Positions 40,210 to 51,435 are shown, counted from the first letter of the stretch. The stretch: DNA of 64,000 bases from Candidatus Mycobacterium methanotrophicum (GCF_023515995.1 NZ_CP097320.1:2666001-2730000); one strand, 5' to 3'. A program made the numbers and translations. Notes: generated by a model not told the origin, from the sequence alone.

Positions 40210-43180
40210 CGAACACCTTGCGCACGACGGCTTTTGCGCGTCGAGTCAGCCGTAGGTAGTGGTCCAGGAATGCGCCGCCGTCGCCGCTCTTTTCCCAGCC
40301 CGCAGCGACCGCGACGGTGTTGAGCTGACGTCCGGGTCCAGGCAGCTGATCGGTCGGCTTACCCCGGACCAGTACCAGCGCGTTGCGGGCCCGAGTCACG
40401 GTCAGCCAGGTCTGCCGCAGCAGCTCGGCATCCTCAGTGGAGATCAGTCCGGCCTTGGCGATGGCATCCAGACTCTCCAGCGTGGAGGTGTTGTGCAACG
40501 CCTCGATCTCGTGGGCATACCGCAGCTGGAGCAGCTGCACGGTCCACTCGATATCAGCCAGACCGCCACGGCCCAGCTTGGTGTGGGTCTTGGGATCGGC
40601 GCCGCGCGGTAGCCGCTCGGAATCCACCCGCGCCTTCATGCGCCGAATTTCCCGCACCGCCTCTGCGGACACCCCACCGGCGGGATAACGCGTTTTGTCG
40701 GCCATCAATAGGAATCGCTGGCCCAGATCCGCGTCACCGGCGACCGCGTCGGCCCGCAACAACGCTTGGACCTCCCACGGCTGCGCCCATTGCGCGTAGT
40801 ACGCCTCATATGCCGCCAGTGTGCGCACCAGCGGACCACTGCGGCCCTCCGGCCGCAGGCTGGCGTCGATCTCCAGCGGCGGGTCGGCGCTTGCGGTGCC
40901 CAACAGCGCCCGAACCTGCTCGGCCACCGACACCGCCCAGCCCACCGCCGCCGAATCCTCCACGCCCGCAACCGGTTCGCAGACGAACAGCACGTCGGCG
41001 TCGGACCCGTAGCCCAGCTCGCGGCCGCCCAGCCGCCCCATTCCGATGACCGCGATCGCAGCCGGGGCTTCACCTCCATCGGGAACATTGGCGCGGATCA
41101 CCGCGCTGAGGGCGGCCTGCAGCACCGCAACCCACACCGAGGAAAGTGCCGTGCAGACTTCGGTGACCTCGAGCATGCCGAGCAGATCGGCTGAGGCGAC
41201 GCGGGCCAGCTCACGACGGCGCAGCGAGCGCGCGACCGCAATCGCCCGTACCGGGTCGGTGTGCCGGCCCGCCGAGGCCACCAAAGCACCAGCCACCGTC
41301 TGGGGCTGAACGTCAAGCAGCTTCGGCCCCCCCGGCCCGTCACTGTAGTGCTGGAGGATCTCCGGTGCGCGCATCAGCAGGTCGGGGACGTACGACGAGG
41401 CGCCGAGCACATGCATCAGCCGCTTGGCAACGGCCGGCTTGTCGCGCAGCGTGGACAAAAACCAGCGCTGCGAGACCATCGCCTCGCTGATCCGGCGATA
41501 GGCCAACAGCCCGCTGTCCGGATCGGGCGTATCGGACAGCCAGTCCAGCAGCCTGGGCAGCAGCACCGATTGCACCCGACCGCGGCGGCCGCTCTGATTG
41601 ATCAGCGCCGAAAGGTGGCTCAGCGCGCTTTGCGGAGCGTCATAGCCCAGTGCGGCCAGCTGGCGCGCGGCCGCCGTCGGCGTCATACCGTGTGAGAACT
41701 CCAGGTCTTCAGGCGCAAGCAACTCAAGCAGCGGTTGGTAGAACAGCTTGGCGTGTAGCCGCGAGACCCGCAGGTTGTGGCGTTTCAGCTCTTCGCGCAG
41801 CACGCCGAGCGCGTCGTAGCGCCCGTCGGGTCGAATATGCGCCGCGCGCGCCAGCCAGCGCAGCGCCTCGTCATCGTCGAAGGCGGGCAACATATGAGTG
41901 CGTTTGAATCGCTGCAGCTGCAGCCGGTGTTCCAGCAGCCGAAGGAACTCGTAAGAGGCTGTCAGGTTGGCGGTGTCGTCGCGGCCGACGTAGCCGCCAG
42001 CCCCGAGGGCTGCCAGCGCGTCCACCGTGGAAGCCACGTGCAGCGACTCGTCGGTGCGACCGTGCACGAGTTGCAGCAGCTGCACCGCGAACTCGACATC
42101 ACGCAGCCCGCCGCTGCCGAGTTTGATCTCGCGACTTCGGATATCGGCGGGCACCAGCTGCTCCACTCGCCGCCGCATCGCCTGAACCTCGGGCACGAAA
42201 TCGTCACGCTCGCAAGCGGTCCACACCATCGGCATCAGCGCGTCGACGTATTGCTTGCCCAATTCGGCGTCACCCGCGGCGGGTCGGGCTTTGAGCAGCG
42301 CCTGGAACTCCCAGGTCTTGGCCCAGCGCCGGTAGTAAGCGATATGCGAGTCGAGGGTGCGGACCAGCTCGCCCTGTTTGCCCTCCGGCCGTAGCCCCGC
42401 GTCCACTTGGATGAAGGCCTCTGACGCCAACCGCATCATTTCGCCCGCGACGCGCGCGGTTACCGCGTCAGCGTGCTCGGCGACGAAGACCACGTCGACG
42501 TCGCTGACGTAGTTCAGTTCCCGCGCCCCGCATTTGCCCATCGCGATGACGGCCAGCCGGGGTGGTGGCGCATCGCCACAAACGGTGGCCTCGGCAAGTT
42601 TGAGCGCAGCCGCCAATGCGGCGTCCGCGATGTCGCTCAGATGGGCGCCGACGGCGCTGAAAGGCAGCACCTTTTCGTTCTCGACTGTGGGGGCCAAATC
42701 CAGGGCGGCCAGCACCATCACCCGGTTGCGGTAGAGAATGCGCAGCCGCAACAGCACCGCGCTCTGACCCGCTGAGGCGTCGGCGCCGCACTCGGTGAAG
42801 GCGGCCAGGAGCTGCTCGGCGGATGGCAGCAACACATCACCCCGCAGCAGATGCCACGCCTGCGGATTGGCGATCAGATGATCGCCCAAAGCCAGCGAAG
42901 ACCCGAGCAGGGCGAACAGCCGACCGCGCAGGCCGCGGTCGACCGCCAGTGCCGCGTTGAGTTCGTCCCAGTCGTCGCCGAGCGCTTCGGCCAGTCGGAT
43001 CACCGCGCGTAGGGCGGCGTCGGCGTCGGGCGCGCGCGACAGGGACCAAAGCAGATCGACGTGCGCTTCGGTGTTCCACCCCAGCTTCGCCAAGTTGTCA
43101 GCTGCGCGCGCGCCGACCAGCCCGAGCCGGCCGACGCTGGGAATTTTCGACCTCTCCGTGACGGGTTGGACCACGACCAC
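40202..43180 (-). CDS. glnE: glutamine synthetase adenylyltransferase/adenylyl-removing enzyme
   Basis: GlnE adds AMP to, and removes it from, the regulatory tyrosine of glutamine synthetase; it is essential in M. tuberculosis. The large protein (992 residues from GTG 43180) contains two nucleotidyltransferase domains. The N-terminal one has [13 protein letters not shown] and the C-terminal one [18 protein letters not shown] segments follow each. The start is uncertain: TTG 43195 and GTG 43174 are also in frame. It lies downstream of glnA2 on the same strand, with 57 bases between, and is convergent towards glnA1. Confidence 0.94.
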   Translation of the reverse strand: MVVVQPVTERSKIPSVGRLGLVGARAADNLAKLGWNTEAHVDLLWSLSRAPDADAALRAVIRLAEALGDDWDELNAALAVDRGLRGRLFALLGSSLALGDHLIANPQAWHLLRGDVLLPSAEQLLAAFTECGADASAGQSAVLLRLRILYRNRVMVLAALDLAPTVENEKVLPFSAVGAHLSDIADAALAAALKLAEATVCGDAPPPRLAVIAMGKCGARELNYVSDVDVVFVAEHADAVTARVAGEMMRLASEAFIQVDAGLRPEGKQGELVRTLDSHIAYYRRWAKTWEFQALLKARPAAGDAELGKQYVDALMPMVWTACERDDFVPEVQAMRRRVEQLVPADIRSREIKLGSGGLRDVEFAVQLLQLVHGRTDESLHVASTVDALAALGAGGYVGRDDTANLTASYEFLRLLEHRLQLQRFKRTHMLPAFDDDEALRWLARAAHIRPDGRYDALGVLREELKRHNLRVSRLHAKLFYQPLLELLAPEDLEFSHGMTPTAAARQLAALGYDAPQSALSHLSALINQSGRRGRVQSVLLPRLLDWLSDTPDPDSGLLAYRRISEAMVSQRWFLSTLRDKPAVAKRLMHVLGASSYVPDLLMRAPEILQHYSDGPGGPKLLDVQPQTVAGALVASAGRHTDPVRAIAVARSLRRRELARVASADLLGMLEVTEVCTALSSVWVAVLQAALSAVIRANVPDGGEAPAAIAVIGMGRLGGRELGYGSDADVLFVCEPVAGVEDSAAVGWAVSVAEQVRALLGTASADPPLEIDASLRPEGRSGPLVRTLAAYEAYYAQWAQPWEVQALLRADAVAGDADLGQRFLLMADKTRYPAGGVSAEAVREIRRMKARVDSERLPRGADPKTHTKLGRGGLADIEWTVQLLQLRYAHEIEALHNTSTLESLDAIAKAGLISTEDAELLRQTWLTVTRARNALVLVRGKPTDQLPGPGRQLNTVAVAAGWEKSGDGGAFLDHYLRLTRRAKAVVRKVFGE

Positions 43181-43237
43181 GACGGTAGCGCACAATTCCT
43201 GGGATGCGGCTGCGCGACCGCGCCAGCGGCCGCAAAC

Positions 43238-44575
43238 CTATAAGGAAATGTAGGTCTTCAGCTCGTACGGCGTGACGTGGCTGCGGTAGGCGGCCCACTC
43301 CGTGCGCTTGTTGCGCAGAAAGAAGTCGAAGACATGCTCCCCCAAGGCTTCTGCGACCAGCTCTGAGCTCTCCATCGCACGAAGCGCTTCGTCGAGACTG
43401 GACGGCAGCTCGCGGTAGCCCATCGCGTGGCGCTCCTCGACCGTCAGGTCCCAGACATTGTCCTCTGCTTGGGGACCCAGCACGTAACCCTTTTCGACGC
43501 CGCGCAGCCCCGCCGCCAGCAGCACGGCGAATGCCAGGTAAGGGTTGCAGGCCGAGTCGGGGCTGCGCACCTCGATACGTCGCGAGGAGGTTTTGCTTGG
43601 GCTGTACATCGGGATACGGACCAAGGACGACCGGTTAGCCGCTCCCCACGACGCGGCGGTCGGTGCCTCACCGCCGAACACCAGCCGCTTGTAGGAGTTG
43701 ACCCATTGATTGGTAACCGCACTGATCTCGCTTGCGTGCTCGAGAATCCCGGCGATGAATGACTTGGCGACATCGGAGAGTTGCAACGGATCGTCTGGGC
43801 TGTGAAAGGCGTTGACCTCGCCTTCGAACAAGCTCATATGAGTGTGCATGGCCGAGCCGGGGTATTGCCCGAAAGGCTTGGGCATGAACGTCGCCCGCAT
43901 ACCCTCTTCCCGCGCTATCTCTTTGATGAGGTAACGGAACGTCATCACGTTGTCGGCCATCGACAGCGCATCCGCGAAGCGCAAATCGATCTCTTGTTGT
44001 CCGGGTGCGCCTTCATGATGGCTGAACTCCACCGAAATGCCCATGAACTCCAGGGCGTCGATCGCATGCCGACGGAAGTTGGAGGCGGCGTGCACGGCCT
44101 GGTCGAAGTAGCCGGCGTTGTCGGTCGGAACGGGCGTCGACCCGTCCTGGGGGCCGGGCTCGAGCAGGAAGAACTCGATTTCCGGATGTACATAGCAGGA
44201 GAAGCCGAGGTCGCTGGTTTTGCTCAGCTGACGACGCAGCACGTGGCGTGGATCAGCCCAGGACGGCGAGCCGTCCGGCATCGTGATGTCGCAGAACATC
44301 CGTGCCGAGTGGTGATGTCCCGACGCGCTGGTCCACGGCAGCACCTGGAAGGTGGACGGGTCGGGGTGAGCTAGCGTATCGGACTCCGAGACGCGGGCAA
44401 ATCCCTCAATGGAGGATCCGTCGAAGCCGATGCCTTCCTCGAACGCACCCTCGAGTTCTGCAGGCGCGATCGCGACCGACTTGAGGGTTCCCAGCACATC
44501 GGTGAACCATAGCCGGACGAAACGGATGTCCCTCTCCTCAAGCGTGCGGAGCACGAATTCCTTTTGTCGGTCCAT
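43238..44575 (-). CDS. glnA2: glutamine synthetase, second type I enzyme
   Basis: A 445-residue glutamine synthetase family enzyme, orthologue of Rv2222c. The core motifs are present: GIGFDGSSIEGF, HPEIEFFLLE, GSAMHTHMSLF and NRSSLVRIPMY. Unlike GlnA1 it lacks an obvious counterpart of the GlnE-modified tyrosine loop (VWDLTVEERHAMGY occupies the region). I chose the ATG at 44575 (MDRQKEFVL). It is followed by glnE on the same strand. Its role in M. tuberculosis is dispensable and less clear than that of GlnA1. Confidence 0.95.
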   Translation of the reverse strand: MDRQKEFVLRTLEERDIRFVRLWFTDVLGTLKSVAIAPAELEGAFEEGIGFDGSSIEGFARVSESDTLAHPDPSTFQVLPWTSASGHHHSARMFCDITMPDGSPSWADPRHVLRRQLSKTSDLGFSCYVHPEIEFFLLEPGPQDGSTPVPTDNAGYFDQAVHAASNFRRHAIDALEFMGISVEFSHHEGAPGQQEIDLRFADALSMADNVMTFRYLIKEIAREEGMRATFMPKPFGQYPGSAMHTHMSLFEGEVNAFHSPDDPLQLSDVAKSFIAGILEHASEISAVTNQWVNSYKRLVFGGEAPTAASWGAANRSSLVRIPMYSPSKTSSRRIEVRSPDSACNPYLAFAVLLAAGLRGVEKGYVLGPQAEDNVWDLTVEERHAMGYRELPSSLDEALRAMESSELVAEALGEHVFDFFLRNKRTEWAAYRSHVTPYELKTYISL

Positions 44576-44613
44576 ACCGGCAACAATATGCAAAGCCAGT
44601 TAACTCCGTGTTA

Positions 44614-46113
44614 CTACTGGGCCGAACACCATAAGTTTCCTGGCGGTACCCCATCGACCAAGTAGCGAACCACCGCGTCGTCGACGCATTGGTCACCGTT
44701 GAACACCACCGTGTGCTGCGTGCCCTCGTAGGTAATCAGCGGGGCACCGAGCTCGCGGGCCAAGTCCACGCCGGCCTGATAAGGAGTGGCCGGGTCGTGG
44801 GTAGTAGACACCACGACAACTTTGCCCGGAGCGACCGGTTCCGCCGGCGCCGGCGCCGACGTCGCGGGTACCGGCCATAGCGCGCACAGGTCGCGCGGCG
44901 CATACCCAGTGAACTGTCCGTAGGACAGAGCCGGCGCAACTTGGCGGATCCGGCGATCGGCATCGACCCAGGCCGCCGGATCGGTCGGCTCGGGCGCGTC
45001 GACGCAGCGAACCGCGTTGAATGCGTCCTGCGAGTTGTCGTAGTGCCCATGGGAGTCGCGGCCGTAATACTCGTCGGCCAGCATCAGTAAGTCGCCGGGA
45101 TCGGTCCCGCGCTGCAGACCGAGCAGACCGCTGGTCAGAAATTTCCAGAACTGCGGAGTATAGAGCGCGTTGATGGTGCCGGTTGTCGCGTCGGCGTAAC
45201 CCAGCCCGCGGGGATCCGACGTGTGGGCGGGTTTGCCCACCAGGGGGTCGACCAATTGGTGAAAGCGGCTGTCCCACTGGTTCGGGTCGGTGCCCAGCGG
45301 GCAGTCCGCCGAGCGGGCGCAATCAGCCGCGTAATCGTTGAACGCGGTCTGAAACGCGGCCTGCTGGTTGACGTTGCCCTCGATCGGACCAACGCTCGGG
45401 TCGATCACACCGTCGAGCACCATCGTGCGCACATGGTCGCCGAACCGCTCGACGTACGCGGTTCCCAGTTCTGTACCGTAGCTGAAGCCGAGATAGTTGA
45501 TTTGCTCGTCGCCTAGCGCTTGGCGCACCAGATCCATGTCGCGTGCGACCGACGCTGTCCCGACGTTCTCCAAGAAGGCCGAGCCGTTGCGGTTGAGGCA
45601 GCGCTGCGCCAGCTGTCGATACACAGCTTCGATGTGCGCGACGCCCGGCGGGCTGTAGTCGACCATCGGTTCGCGGCGGTAAGCGTCGAACTCCGCGTCG
45701 GTCTGGCAGCGCAGCGGCGGCGTCGAGTGCCCGACCCCGCGGGGATCGAATCCGACCAAATCGAAGCGGCGGCTGACCTCGGAGCCCGCCAGCTGCGCTC
45801 CCATCGCAACGACCATGTCCACCGCCGACGCCCCCGGCCCACCCGGGTTGACCAGCAGCACTCCGATCCGCGAGCCGGTCGCGGGAATTCGGATGACCGC
45901 GAGCTGAGCTTGGCCTGCGCCGGGGTTGTCGTAGTCGATGGGGACCGGAATGGTGGTGCACTGCGCGGTCGGAACGTCATCAGGGTGTTGGACGAACCGG
46001 CCGCAGTTTCCCCAGTTCACGGTGGCACGCGCCGTCGGCGCGATCGCGACGGCTGCCGCCAACGGTAGGACCAAAGAAAGCAGCGCAGAGAACGAACGTC
46101 TCATGCGCCACAT
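44614..46113 (-). CDS. exported alpha/beta hydrolase, TAP-like protease (Rv2223c-like)
   Basis: A 499-residue secreted serine hydrolase of the tripeptidyl-peptidase-like family. The signal peptide is clear (MRRSFSALLSLVLPLAAAVA ending ARA). The nucleophile serine is in GFSYGTELG; the aspartate and histidine of the triad are in THDPATPYQ and YEGTQHTVVF. NPGGPGAS provides the oxyanion region. I chose ATG 46113; ATG 46104 is also possible. It follows the paralogous caeA gene on the same strand, a tandem pair kept from M. tuberculosis. Confidence 0.9.
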   Translation of the reverse strand: MWRMRRSFSALLSLVLPLAAAVAIAPTARATVNWGNCGRFVQHPDDVPTAQCTTIPVPIDYDNPGAGQAQLAVIRIPATGSRIGVLLVNPGGPGASAVDMVVAMGAQLAGSEVSRRFDLVGFDPRGVGHSTPPLRCQTDAEFDAYRREPMVDYSPPGVAHIEAVYRQLAQRCLNRNGSAFLENVGTASVARDMDLVRQALGDEQINYLGFSYGTELGTAYVERFGDHVRTMVLDGVIDPSVGPIEGNVNQQAAFQTAFNDYAADCARSADCPLGTDPNQWDSRFHQLVDPLVGKPAHTSDPRGLGYADATTGTINALYTPQFWKFLTSGLLGLQRGTDPGDLLMLADEYYGRDSHGHYDNSQDAFNAVRCVDAPEPTDPAAWVDADRRIRQVAPALSYGQFTGYAPRDLCALWPVPATSAPAPAEPVAPGKVVVVSTTHDPATPYQAGVDLARELGAPLITYEGTQHTVVFNGDQCVDDAVVRYLVDGVPPGNLWCSAQ

Positions 46114-46210
46114 GGCTGCCAATCGTCTCACGCACCCGGCCACGGGGTGGTGATCCCGATGGTCACACCTTGGTCTCGTTATCTCCGGCGCGGTCTTAGC
46201 ATTGCAAGTC

Positions 46211-47779
46211 CTAGCATTTCGCCCCTTTCGGCGGCAGAGCGCCGCTGACGAGGTATGCCGTCGCGTAGTCGTCGACGCAGCTGTCGCCCTGGAACACCAC
46301 CGTGTGCTGGGTGCCGTCGTAGGTGAGCAAACTGCCGTGCAGCTGGTTGGCCAGGTCGACGCCGGCTTGATACGGCGTTGCCGGATCGCGGGTCGTCGAC
46401 ACCACCAGCGTCGGCGCTAGGCCCGGAGCGGAGATGGTGTGCGGCTTACTGGTCGCCAGCACCGGCCAGAACGCGCAGGTGCCCAGCGGCGCGTCGCCGG
46501 TGAATTTCCCGTAGCTCATGAACGGTGCGATCTGACGCGAGCGGCGGTCTTCGTCGATGACCTTGGCGCGTTCCTTGACCGGCAGATCGTCGACGCAGTC
46601 GATCGCCACCCGCGCGTCGGTGGCGTCGGTGTAGTGACCGTGCTTGTCGCGCCGCATGTACAAGTCGGCCAGCTCAAGCAGCGTGTCGCCGCGATGATGG
46701 GCCAGCTCGGTCAATCCGCGGGTCAAGTGATGCCAGAAGGTCGGTGAATACAGCGCCATCATCGTGCCCACGATCGCGTCGCTGTAGCTCAGACCGCGGG
46801 GATCTTTGGTCCGTGCCGGCTTGCCGATTTGCAGATTGTCCTTGTCGACAAGCACGTCGACCAAACTATGATATACGCCAACGGCTTTGGCCGGGTCGGT
46901 GCCCAGCGGACAGGACGGAGACTTGGCGCAGTCTTTCGCGAAGTCGTTGAATGCGTCCTGAAAACCCTTGGCTTGGCGGAGGTCCGCCTCGATGGACTTC
47001 ATATTGGGATCCACGGCCCCGTCGAGGATCATCGCCCGAACGTTTTTGGGGTAGGCCTCGGCATAGGCGGCGCCGATTCGGGTTCCATACGAGTAGCCCA
47101 AGAAGGTCAGTTTGCTGTCGCCCAATGCTTCCCGGATGGCGTCCAAGTCACGGGCGACGTCAACGGTTCCAACGTGGGCCAGAAATTTCTTGCTCACCTT
47201 GTCGACACAACGGCCGACGAAGGCCTTGGTCTCGTCCTCGATGTGCGACACGCCCGGCAGGCTGTAGTCGACTTGCGGCTCGGTGCGCTGCCGGTCGTTA
47301 TCGGCGTCAGAGTTGCACCAGATCGCCGGCCGCGACGCCGCCACCCCGCGCGGGTCGAATCCGACCAGGTCGAACCGTTCACGGATCCGCGGCGGAAGCG
47401 ACTGCAACAGGCCCAGGGCGGCCTCGATGCCGGACTCGCCGGGTCCGCCGGGGTTGATGATCAGCGACCCGATTTTGTTTCTGGTCGCCGGGAACCTGAT
47501 CAGCGCCAGCGTGGTGGCGTCGCCGTCGACGTGGTGGTAGTCGACGGGTACAGCTAGCTTGCCGCACTGCCCGCCATCCGGGAGCTTCATTATCGAGGTC
47601 CCGCCACCGCCGGCGACACGACACGGCCCCCATTCCACTGGCTGGCCGATTCTCGGTCCGGCCAGCACTGCACGCCCGATCACGACCTGGGTGCAGCTCG
47701 CCACCGTCGCCACGACCACCGCCATTGCGGTCCAGATCAGCATCGTGCGCGCGATCTTGTCGCCGCGAAGGATTCCCAT
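46211..47779 (-). CDS. caeA: cell-envelope serine protease lipoprotein (Hip1)
   Basis: Orthologue of Rv2224c (CaeA/Hip1), a cell-wall serine protease that in M. tuberculosis cleaves GroEL2 and dampens host responses. The 522-residue protein has a signal with lipobox VASC at about residue 29. The nucleophile is in GYSYGTRIG, and the aspartate and histidine are in TRDPATPYQ and YDGTQHTVVF. NPGGPGES and GFDPRGV are typical of the family. The ending KGAKC supplies a final cysteine. It precedes its paralogue and is followed upstream by the wax-ester-synthase relic. Confidence 0.93.
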   Translation of the reverse strand: MGILRGDKIARTMLIWTAMAVVVATVASCTQVVIGRAVLAGPRIGQPVEWGPCRVAGGGGTSIMKLPDGGQCGKLAVPVDYHHVDGDATTLALIRFPATRNKIGSLIINPGGPGESGIEAALGLLQSLPPRIRERFDLVGFDPRGVAASRPAIWCNSDADNDRQRTEPQVDYSLPGVSHIEDETKAFVGRCVDKVSKKFLAHVGTVDVARDLDAIREALGDSKLTFLGYSYGTRIGAAYAEAYPKNVRAMILDGAVDPNMKSIEADLRQAKGFQDAFNDFAKDCAKSPSCPLGTDPAKAVGVYHSLVDVLVDKDNLQIGKPARTKDPRGLSYSDAIVGTMMALYSPTFWHHLTRGLTELAHHRGDTLLELADLYMRRDKHGHYTDATDARVAIDCVDDLPVKERAKVIDEDRRSRQIAPFMSYGKFTGDAPLGTCAFWPVLATSKPHTISAPGLAPTLVVSTTRDPATPYQAGVDLANQLHGSLLTYDGTQHTVVFQGDSCVDDYATAYLVSGALPPKGAKC

Positions 47780-47840
47780 GCCTTACATGCTGCCACGCGC
47801 CGACGAGTGGCTGTTGTTGCCGCACGGGCGAGTAGGCGCT

Positions 47841-48816
47841 TCATCGGGTCGCCAGCAGCAGTTCTTCCATCCCGATGGCGAAGTCGTCGGCCAGCTCCCA
47901 CAAATCCGGCACCAGCTCGGGGCACGAGATCAGGCCAACGTCCAGTTTGCCGTTCAACGACATCACCGTGATGTTCAGGCCTGATCCGTGGAAGATCGGC
48001 CCCAGCGGATACATCGCTTTGACCTCGTTGCCCAGCAGATACAGCGGCGTTTGCGGACCCGGCACGTTCGAAACCACCAGGTTGTGCACAGGCCGGCTCT
48101 TGGTCAACCTGGTGCGAGCGTAAGCCCGCATGGCCAAACCGAACACCGCCGGCGCCGCGAACTGCGACCAGTCTTGTAAGAGTGTGGCGCTGATCGCTGA
48201 ACTATGTTGCTTGGCAAGCGAATTCGCTTCAGCGATGGACTTGAGTCGTTCAGCGGGATCAGCGATCTGAGTTTCCAGTCGAGAAAACATTCCCGAAACC
48301 TGGTTGCGCCCAGGGCGATCAGAGCGGCCATGTACCGATACCGGCACCATCGCCACCAACGACGAATCCGGCAGCTCGCCGCCGTCGAGCAGGAATTGCC
48401 GCAGCACGCCGGACACCAGGGCCATCACCACGTCGTTGACCTTGACGTCGAAATGACTCTTGACGGCCTTGACGTCGTCAAGGTCCAGCTGCGCGTAGGC
48501 GACGTTGCGGTGTGCGGTGATGCTGGCATTCAAGGAGGTCGGCGGCGCGCCGAACGGAGCGGCCATCGTCAGCCCGGTGCGCGCCCGCAGCACGGTCTCG
48601 GCGACCGACGACGCGGTTTTCTGCAACACGCCGGCCAGACGCAGCGGACGGGATGCGAAGTGCACCAAGCCGCTGAGCGCGATCTGGATTTGATTGGCGT
48701 CGCCGACCCCCTCCACCGGCGAAAGTATCGAGTTCAAGAATCGAACAGACGTGCAACGGCTGCGCTTGAGTCTCCAAATACAGAAAACCGGCGTCGAGTC
48801 CGCTTAGCCGCTGCAT
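47841..48816 (-). pseudogene. wax ester synthase/diacylglycerol acyltransferase with internal deletion
   Basis: The N terminus of a WS/DGAT enzyme is recognisable at 48816 (MQRLSGLDAGFLYLE) but breaks off at SILELDT. The C-terminal two thirds continue in another frame from SPVEGVGDANQIQIA to the stop at 47841 (MEELLLATR). The intervening roughly 150 residues, including the active-site HHxxxDG, are absent, and a frame change lies at the joint. The remaining domain has NDVVMALVSGVLR and VSNVPGP, typical of the family. The C-terminal frame (298 residues from 48737) could be translated but would lack the catalytic site. M. tuberculosis has no gene here between caeA and panB. Confidence 0.8.
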
Positions 48817-49000
48817 TCGCCGATGGTATGTCCGGGGCCGCACAGCGGCGCCGGAATCGTCGCGCTGCATACCGGTGTGAGCAAGTCCACTGGATCGGGT
48901 ACGCGTTTGGACGGCGCCGGGTGGCAGACTGGCCAGGTCAGACGAACCCGGGGACCCTACTGGGCCACGAGGATCGACCCGACCACAACTAGGGACAACG

Positions 49001-49840
49001 ATGTCTGAGCACGCTGTTTACGGGGCTCATTCCCCGGCCCAGCCGCGGACCAAGGTCCGCGTCCATCACCTGCAGAAGATGAAGGCCGAAGGCCACAAGT
49101 GGGCCATGCTGACGGCCTACGACTACTCCACCGCCCGAGTCTTCGACGAGGCCGGCATCCCGGTGTTGCTGGTTGGCGACTCGGCCGCCAACGTCGTTTA
49201 CGGCTATGACACCACGGTGCCGATCTCGATAGATGAGCTGATTCCGCTGGTGCGTGGCGCGGTGCGGGGCGCACTGCATGCCCTGGTGGTGGCCGACCTG
49301 CCGTTCGGCAGTTACGAAGCCGGCCCGGCGGCGGCGCTGAGCGCCGCGACCCGGTTCATGAAGGAAGCCGGCGCACATGCGGTCAAGCTGGAAGGCGGCG
49401 AACGCGTCGCCGAGCAGATCGCCACTCTGACCGCTGCCGGCATCCCGGTGATGGCCCATATCGGCTTCACCCCGCAAAGCGTCAACACCCTCGGCGGTTT
49501 CCGGGTGCAGGGCCGCGGCGACGCGGCCGAACACACCATTGCCGACGCGATCGCCGTCGCCGAGGCCGGCGCGTTTTCCGTGGTGATGGAGATGGTGCCG
49601 GCCGAGTTGGCCACCCAGATCACCGGCAAGCTGACCATCCCGACGATCGGGATCGGGGCAGGGCCCAATTGCGATGCCCAGGTGTTGGTTTGGCAGGACA
49701 TGGCCGGGCTGACCAGCGGCAAGACGGCCCGGTTCGTCAAGCGGTTCGGCGACGTGGGGGACGAATTGCGCCGTGCGGCAATACAGTACGCGGATGAAGT
49801 CGCCGCTGGGACCTTTCCGGCCGACGAGCACAGTTTTTAG
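49001..49840 (+). CDS. panB: 3-methyl-2-oxobutanoate hydroxymethyltransferase
   Basis: PanB makes ketopantoate from 2-oxoisovalerate and methylene-tetrahydrofolate, the first step of pantothenate synthesis. The 279-residue protein has [34 protein letters not shown] with metal-binding aspartate, VKLEGG, and [17 protein letters not shown] lies just before the ATG. The upstream 184 bases, shared with the divergent acyltransferase relic, hold its promoter; I recognise no defined element. Its substrate is the keto acid of the IlvE reaction, a metabolic link only. Confidence 0.96.
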   Translation: MSEHAVYGAHSPAQPRTKVRVHHLQKMKAEGHKWAMLTAYDYSTARVFDEAGIPVLLVGDSAANVVYGYDTTVPISIDELIPLVRGAVRGALHALVVADLPFGSYEAGPAAALSAATRFMKEAGAHAVKLEGGERVAEQIATLTAAGIPVMAHIGFTPQSVNTLGGFRVQGRGDAAEHTIADAIAVAEAGAFSVVMEMVPAELATQITGKLTIPTIGIGAGPNCDAQVLVWQDMAGLTSGKTARFVKRFGDVGDELRRAAIQYADEVAAGTFPADEHSF

Positions 49841-49867
49841 AGGCGCCACAAGCGACGATGCCTGACT

Positions 49868-51352
49868 ATGTCTGATGGGGCCCCGAGCACGTCGCGTTAT
49901 CTGGAGGTAGAGCGCAAGTTCGACGTCGGCGAGTCCACCAGCCCACCATCGTTCGCCGGTGTACCGGAAATTCATCAGGTGGAGCGGCTACCGACGCAGG
50001 AACTTGATGCCGTGTACTTCGACACGCCGGCGCGAGATCTGGCATCCAGACGAATCACGTTGCGTCGCCGCACGGGCGGTGTCGATGCCGGTTGGCACCT
50101 GAAATTGCCGGCGGGACCGGACGCCCGCACGGAGGTGCGCGAGCCGCTGGGCAGCGACGAAGAGAGCCACCACGATGTGCCGACCGAGTTGGTCGACGTC
50201 GTGCTGGCAATTGTCCGGGACCGCCCGCTAAACCCGGTCGCGCGAATAACCACCACCCGGGCGGTCCAGCGCCTCTACGACGCCGACGACGCGGTGCTGG
50301 CCGAGTTCTGCGACGACCAGGTCATCGCGACCCGGGCCGCCACCCCCGATGCGCCCGAGGTCGAGCAGCGATGGCGTGAGTGGGAGCTGGAGCTCACCCA
50401 ACCCGAAACGAATACGGCGCTGTTGGACACGCTGAGCGACCGGCTGCTTGGCGCTGGTGCACGGCCGGCAGGGCACGGCTCCAAACTGGCGCGGGTGCTC
50501 GGCACGAGGCCGAAAGACTGCTGTGCCGCCGACCCGCTACATCGCGCGGTGGCCGAACAATTCGACGAGCTGCTGGTCTGGGATCGCGCCGTGCGCACCG
50601 AGGCCGACGACGCCGTGCACCAGATGCGGGTGACCACTCGCCAGATCCGCAGCCTGCTACAGGCATCGTCGGATTTGTTTGTGCTTCCTGATGGCCTCCT
50701 CGGCGAGCTGCGCGAGCTGGCCAACGTCTTGGGAGTAGCCCGCGATGCCGAAGTATTGGCCGGGCGCTACCGCAATGCTCTAGACGCATTGCCGCCGGAG
50801 TTAATCCGCGGCCCTATCCGGGAACGATTGGTCGACGACGCCGAACATCGTTATCGGGCCGGGCTCCGGCATTCGTTGGCGGCGTTGCGTTCACCGCGGT
50901 ATTTCCGTCTGCTCGACGCCCTGGAAACGGTGATCGCGACAGCCCCGTCGACCGGCCAGCGTTCTGCTCCGGTGGCCGTTGCCGCAGCAGGTAAGAAGGT
51001 GCGCAGGGCCGCCAAGGCCGCGCAACGGGCCGGTGATGAAGACCGCGACAGCGCCATACATCGAATCCGCAAGCGCGCCAAGCGGCTTCGCTACACAGCG
51101 GCTGCGACGGGTGCGAAGAAGGTATCGAAGCGAGCGAAAAAAATACAGTCGCTACTCGGAGATCACCAGGACAGCGCGGTCAGCCGCGAGCACCTGATTC
51201 AGCAGGCCGAGGCCACCCATGTCGCGGGCGAGGACACGTTCACCTACGGGCTGCTCTACCAGCAGGAGACCGACTTGGCGGTGCAATGCCGTCGGCAGCT
51301 CAGGCCGGCGTTGCGCAAGCTGGACAAATCACTTCGCAAACTACCCAGCTGA
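49868..51352 (+). CDS. CYTH-CHAD domain protein (Rv2226-like)
   Basis: A 494-residue two-domain protein. The N-terminal CYTH (triphosphate tunnel) domain begins with the ExExK motif YLEVERKFDV near residue 15 and has basic strands (RRITLRRRTGG). The C-terminal CHAD domain, from about residue 215, has conserved histidines and basic helices (HQMRVTTRQIRS and HRIRKRAKRLRY). CHAD domains bind polyphosphate and CYTH enzymes act on triphosphates, so a polyphosphate-linked role is inferred. It is 27 bases after panB on the same strand. A stem-loop with T-run follows. Confidence 0.93.
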   Translation: MSDGAPSTSRYLEVERKFDVGESTSPPSFAGVPEIHQVERLPTQELDAVYFDTPARDLASRRITLRRRTGGVDAGWHLKLPAGPDARTEVREPLGSDEESHHDVPTELVDVVLAIVRDRPLNPVARITTTRAVQRLYDADDAVLAEFCDDQVIATRAATPDAPEVEQRWREWELELTQPETNTALLDTLSDRLLGAGARPAGHGSKLARVLGTRPKDCCAADPLHRAVAEQFDELLVWDRAVRTEADDAVHQMRVTTRQIRSLLQASSDLFVLPDGLLGELRELANVLGVARDAEVLAGRYRNALDALPPELIRGPIRERLVDDAEHRYRAGLRHSLAALRSPRYFRLLDALETVIATAPSTGQRSAPVAVAAAGKKVRRAAKAAQRAGDEDRDSAIHRIRKRAKRLRYTAAATGAKKVSKRAKKIQSLLGDHQDSAVSREHLIQQAEATHVAGEDTFTYGLLYQQETDLAVQCRRQLRPALRKLDKSLRKLPS

Positions 51353-51403
51353 GTCGGCAGGGCGGACGAGTTGGCCTGTAAGCCGGAAACTGTTCCGCGC
51401 TAT

Positions 51404-51424
51404 CTAGCGACCCTTTGTCGCTAG
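51404..51424. repeat. 7-bp inverted repeat after the CYTH-CHAD gene
   Basis: ctagcga (51404-51410) and tcgctag (51418-51424) are exact complements with a loop of seven bases. It precedes the terminator-like hairpin and may extend the transcript-end structure. Confidence 0.5.
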
Positions 51425-51435
51425 CTTCGCTAGAT

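Noticed and set aside
48989..49975. Long minus-strand reading frame opposite panB
   Set aside because: It is the antisense shadow of panB with no family resemblance.
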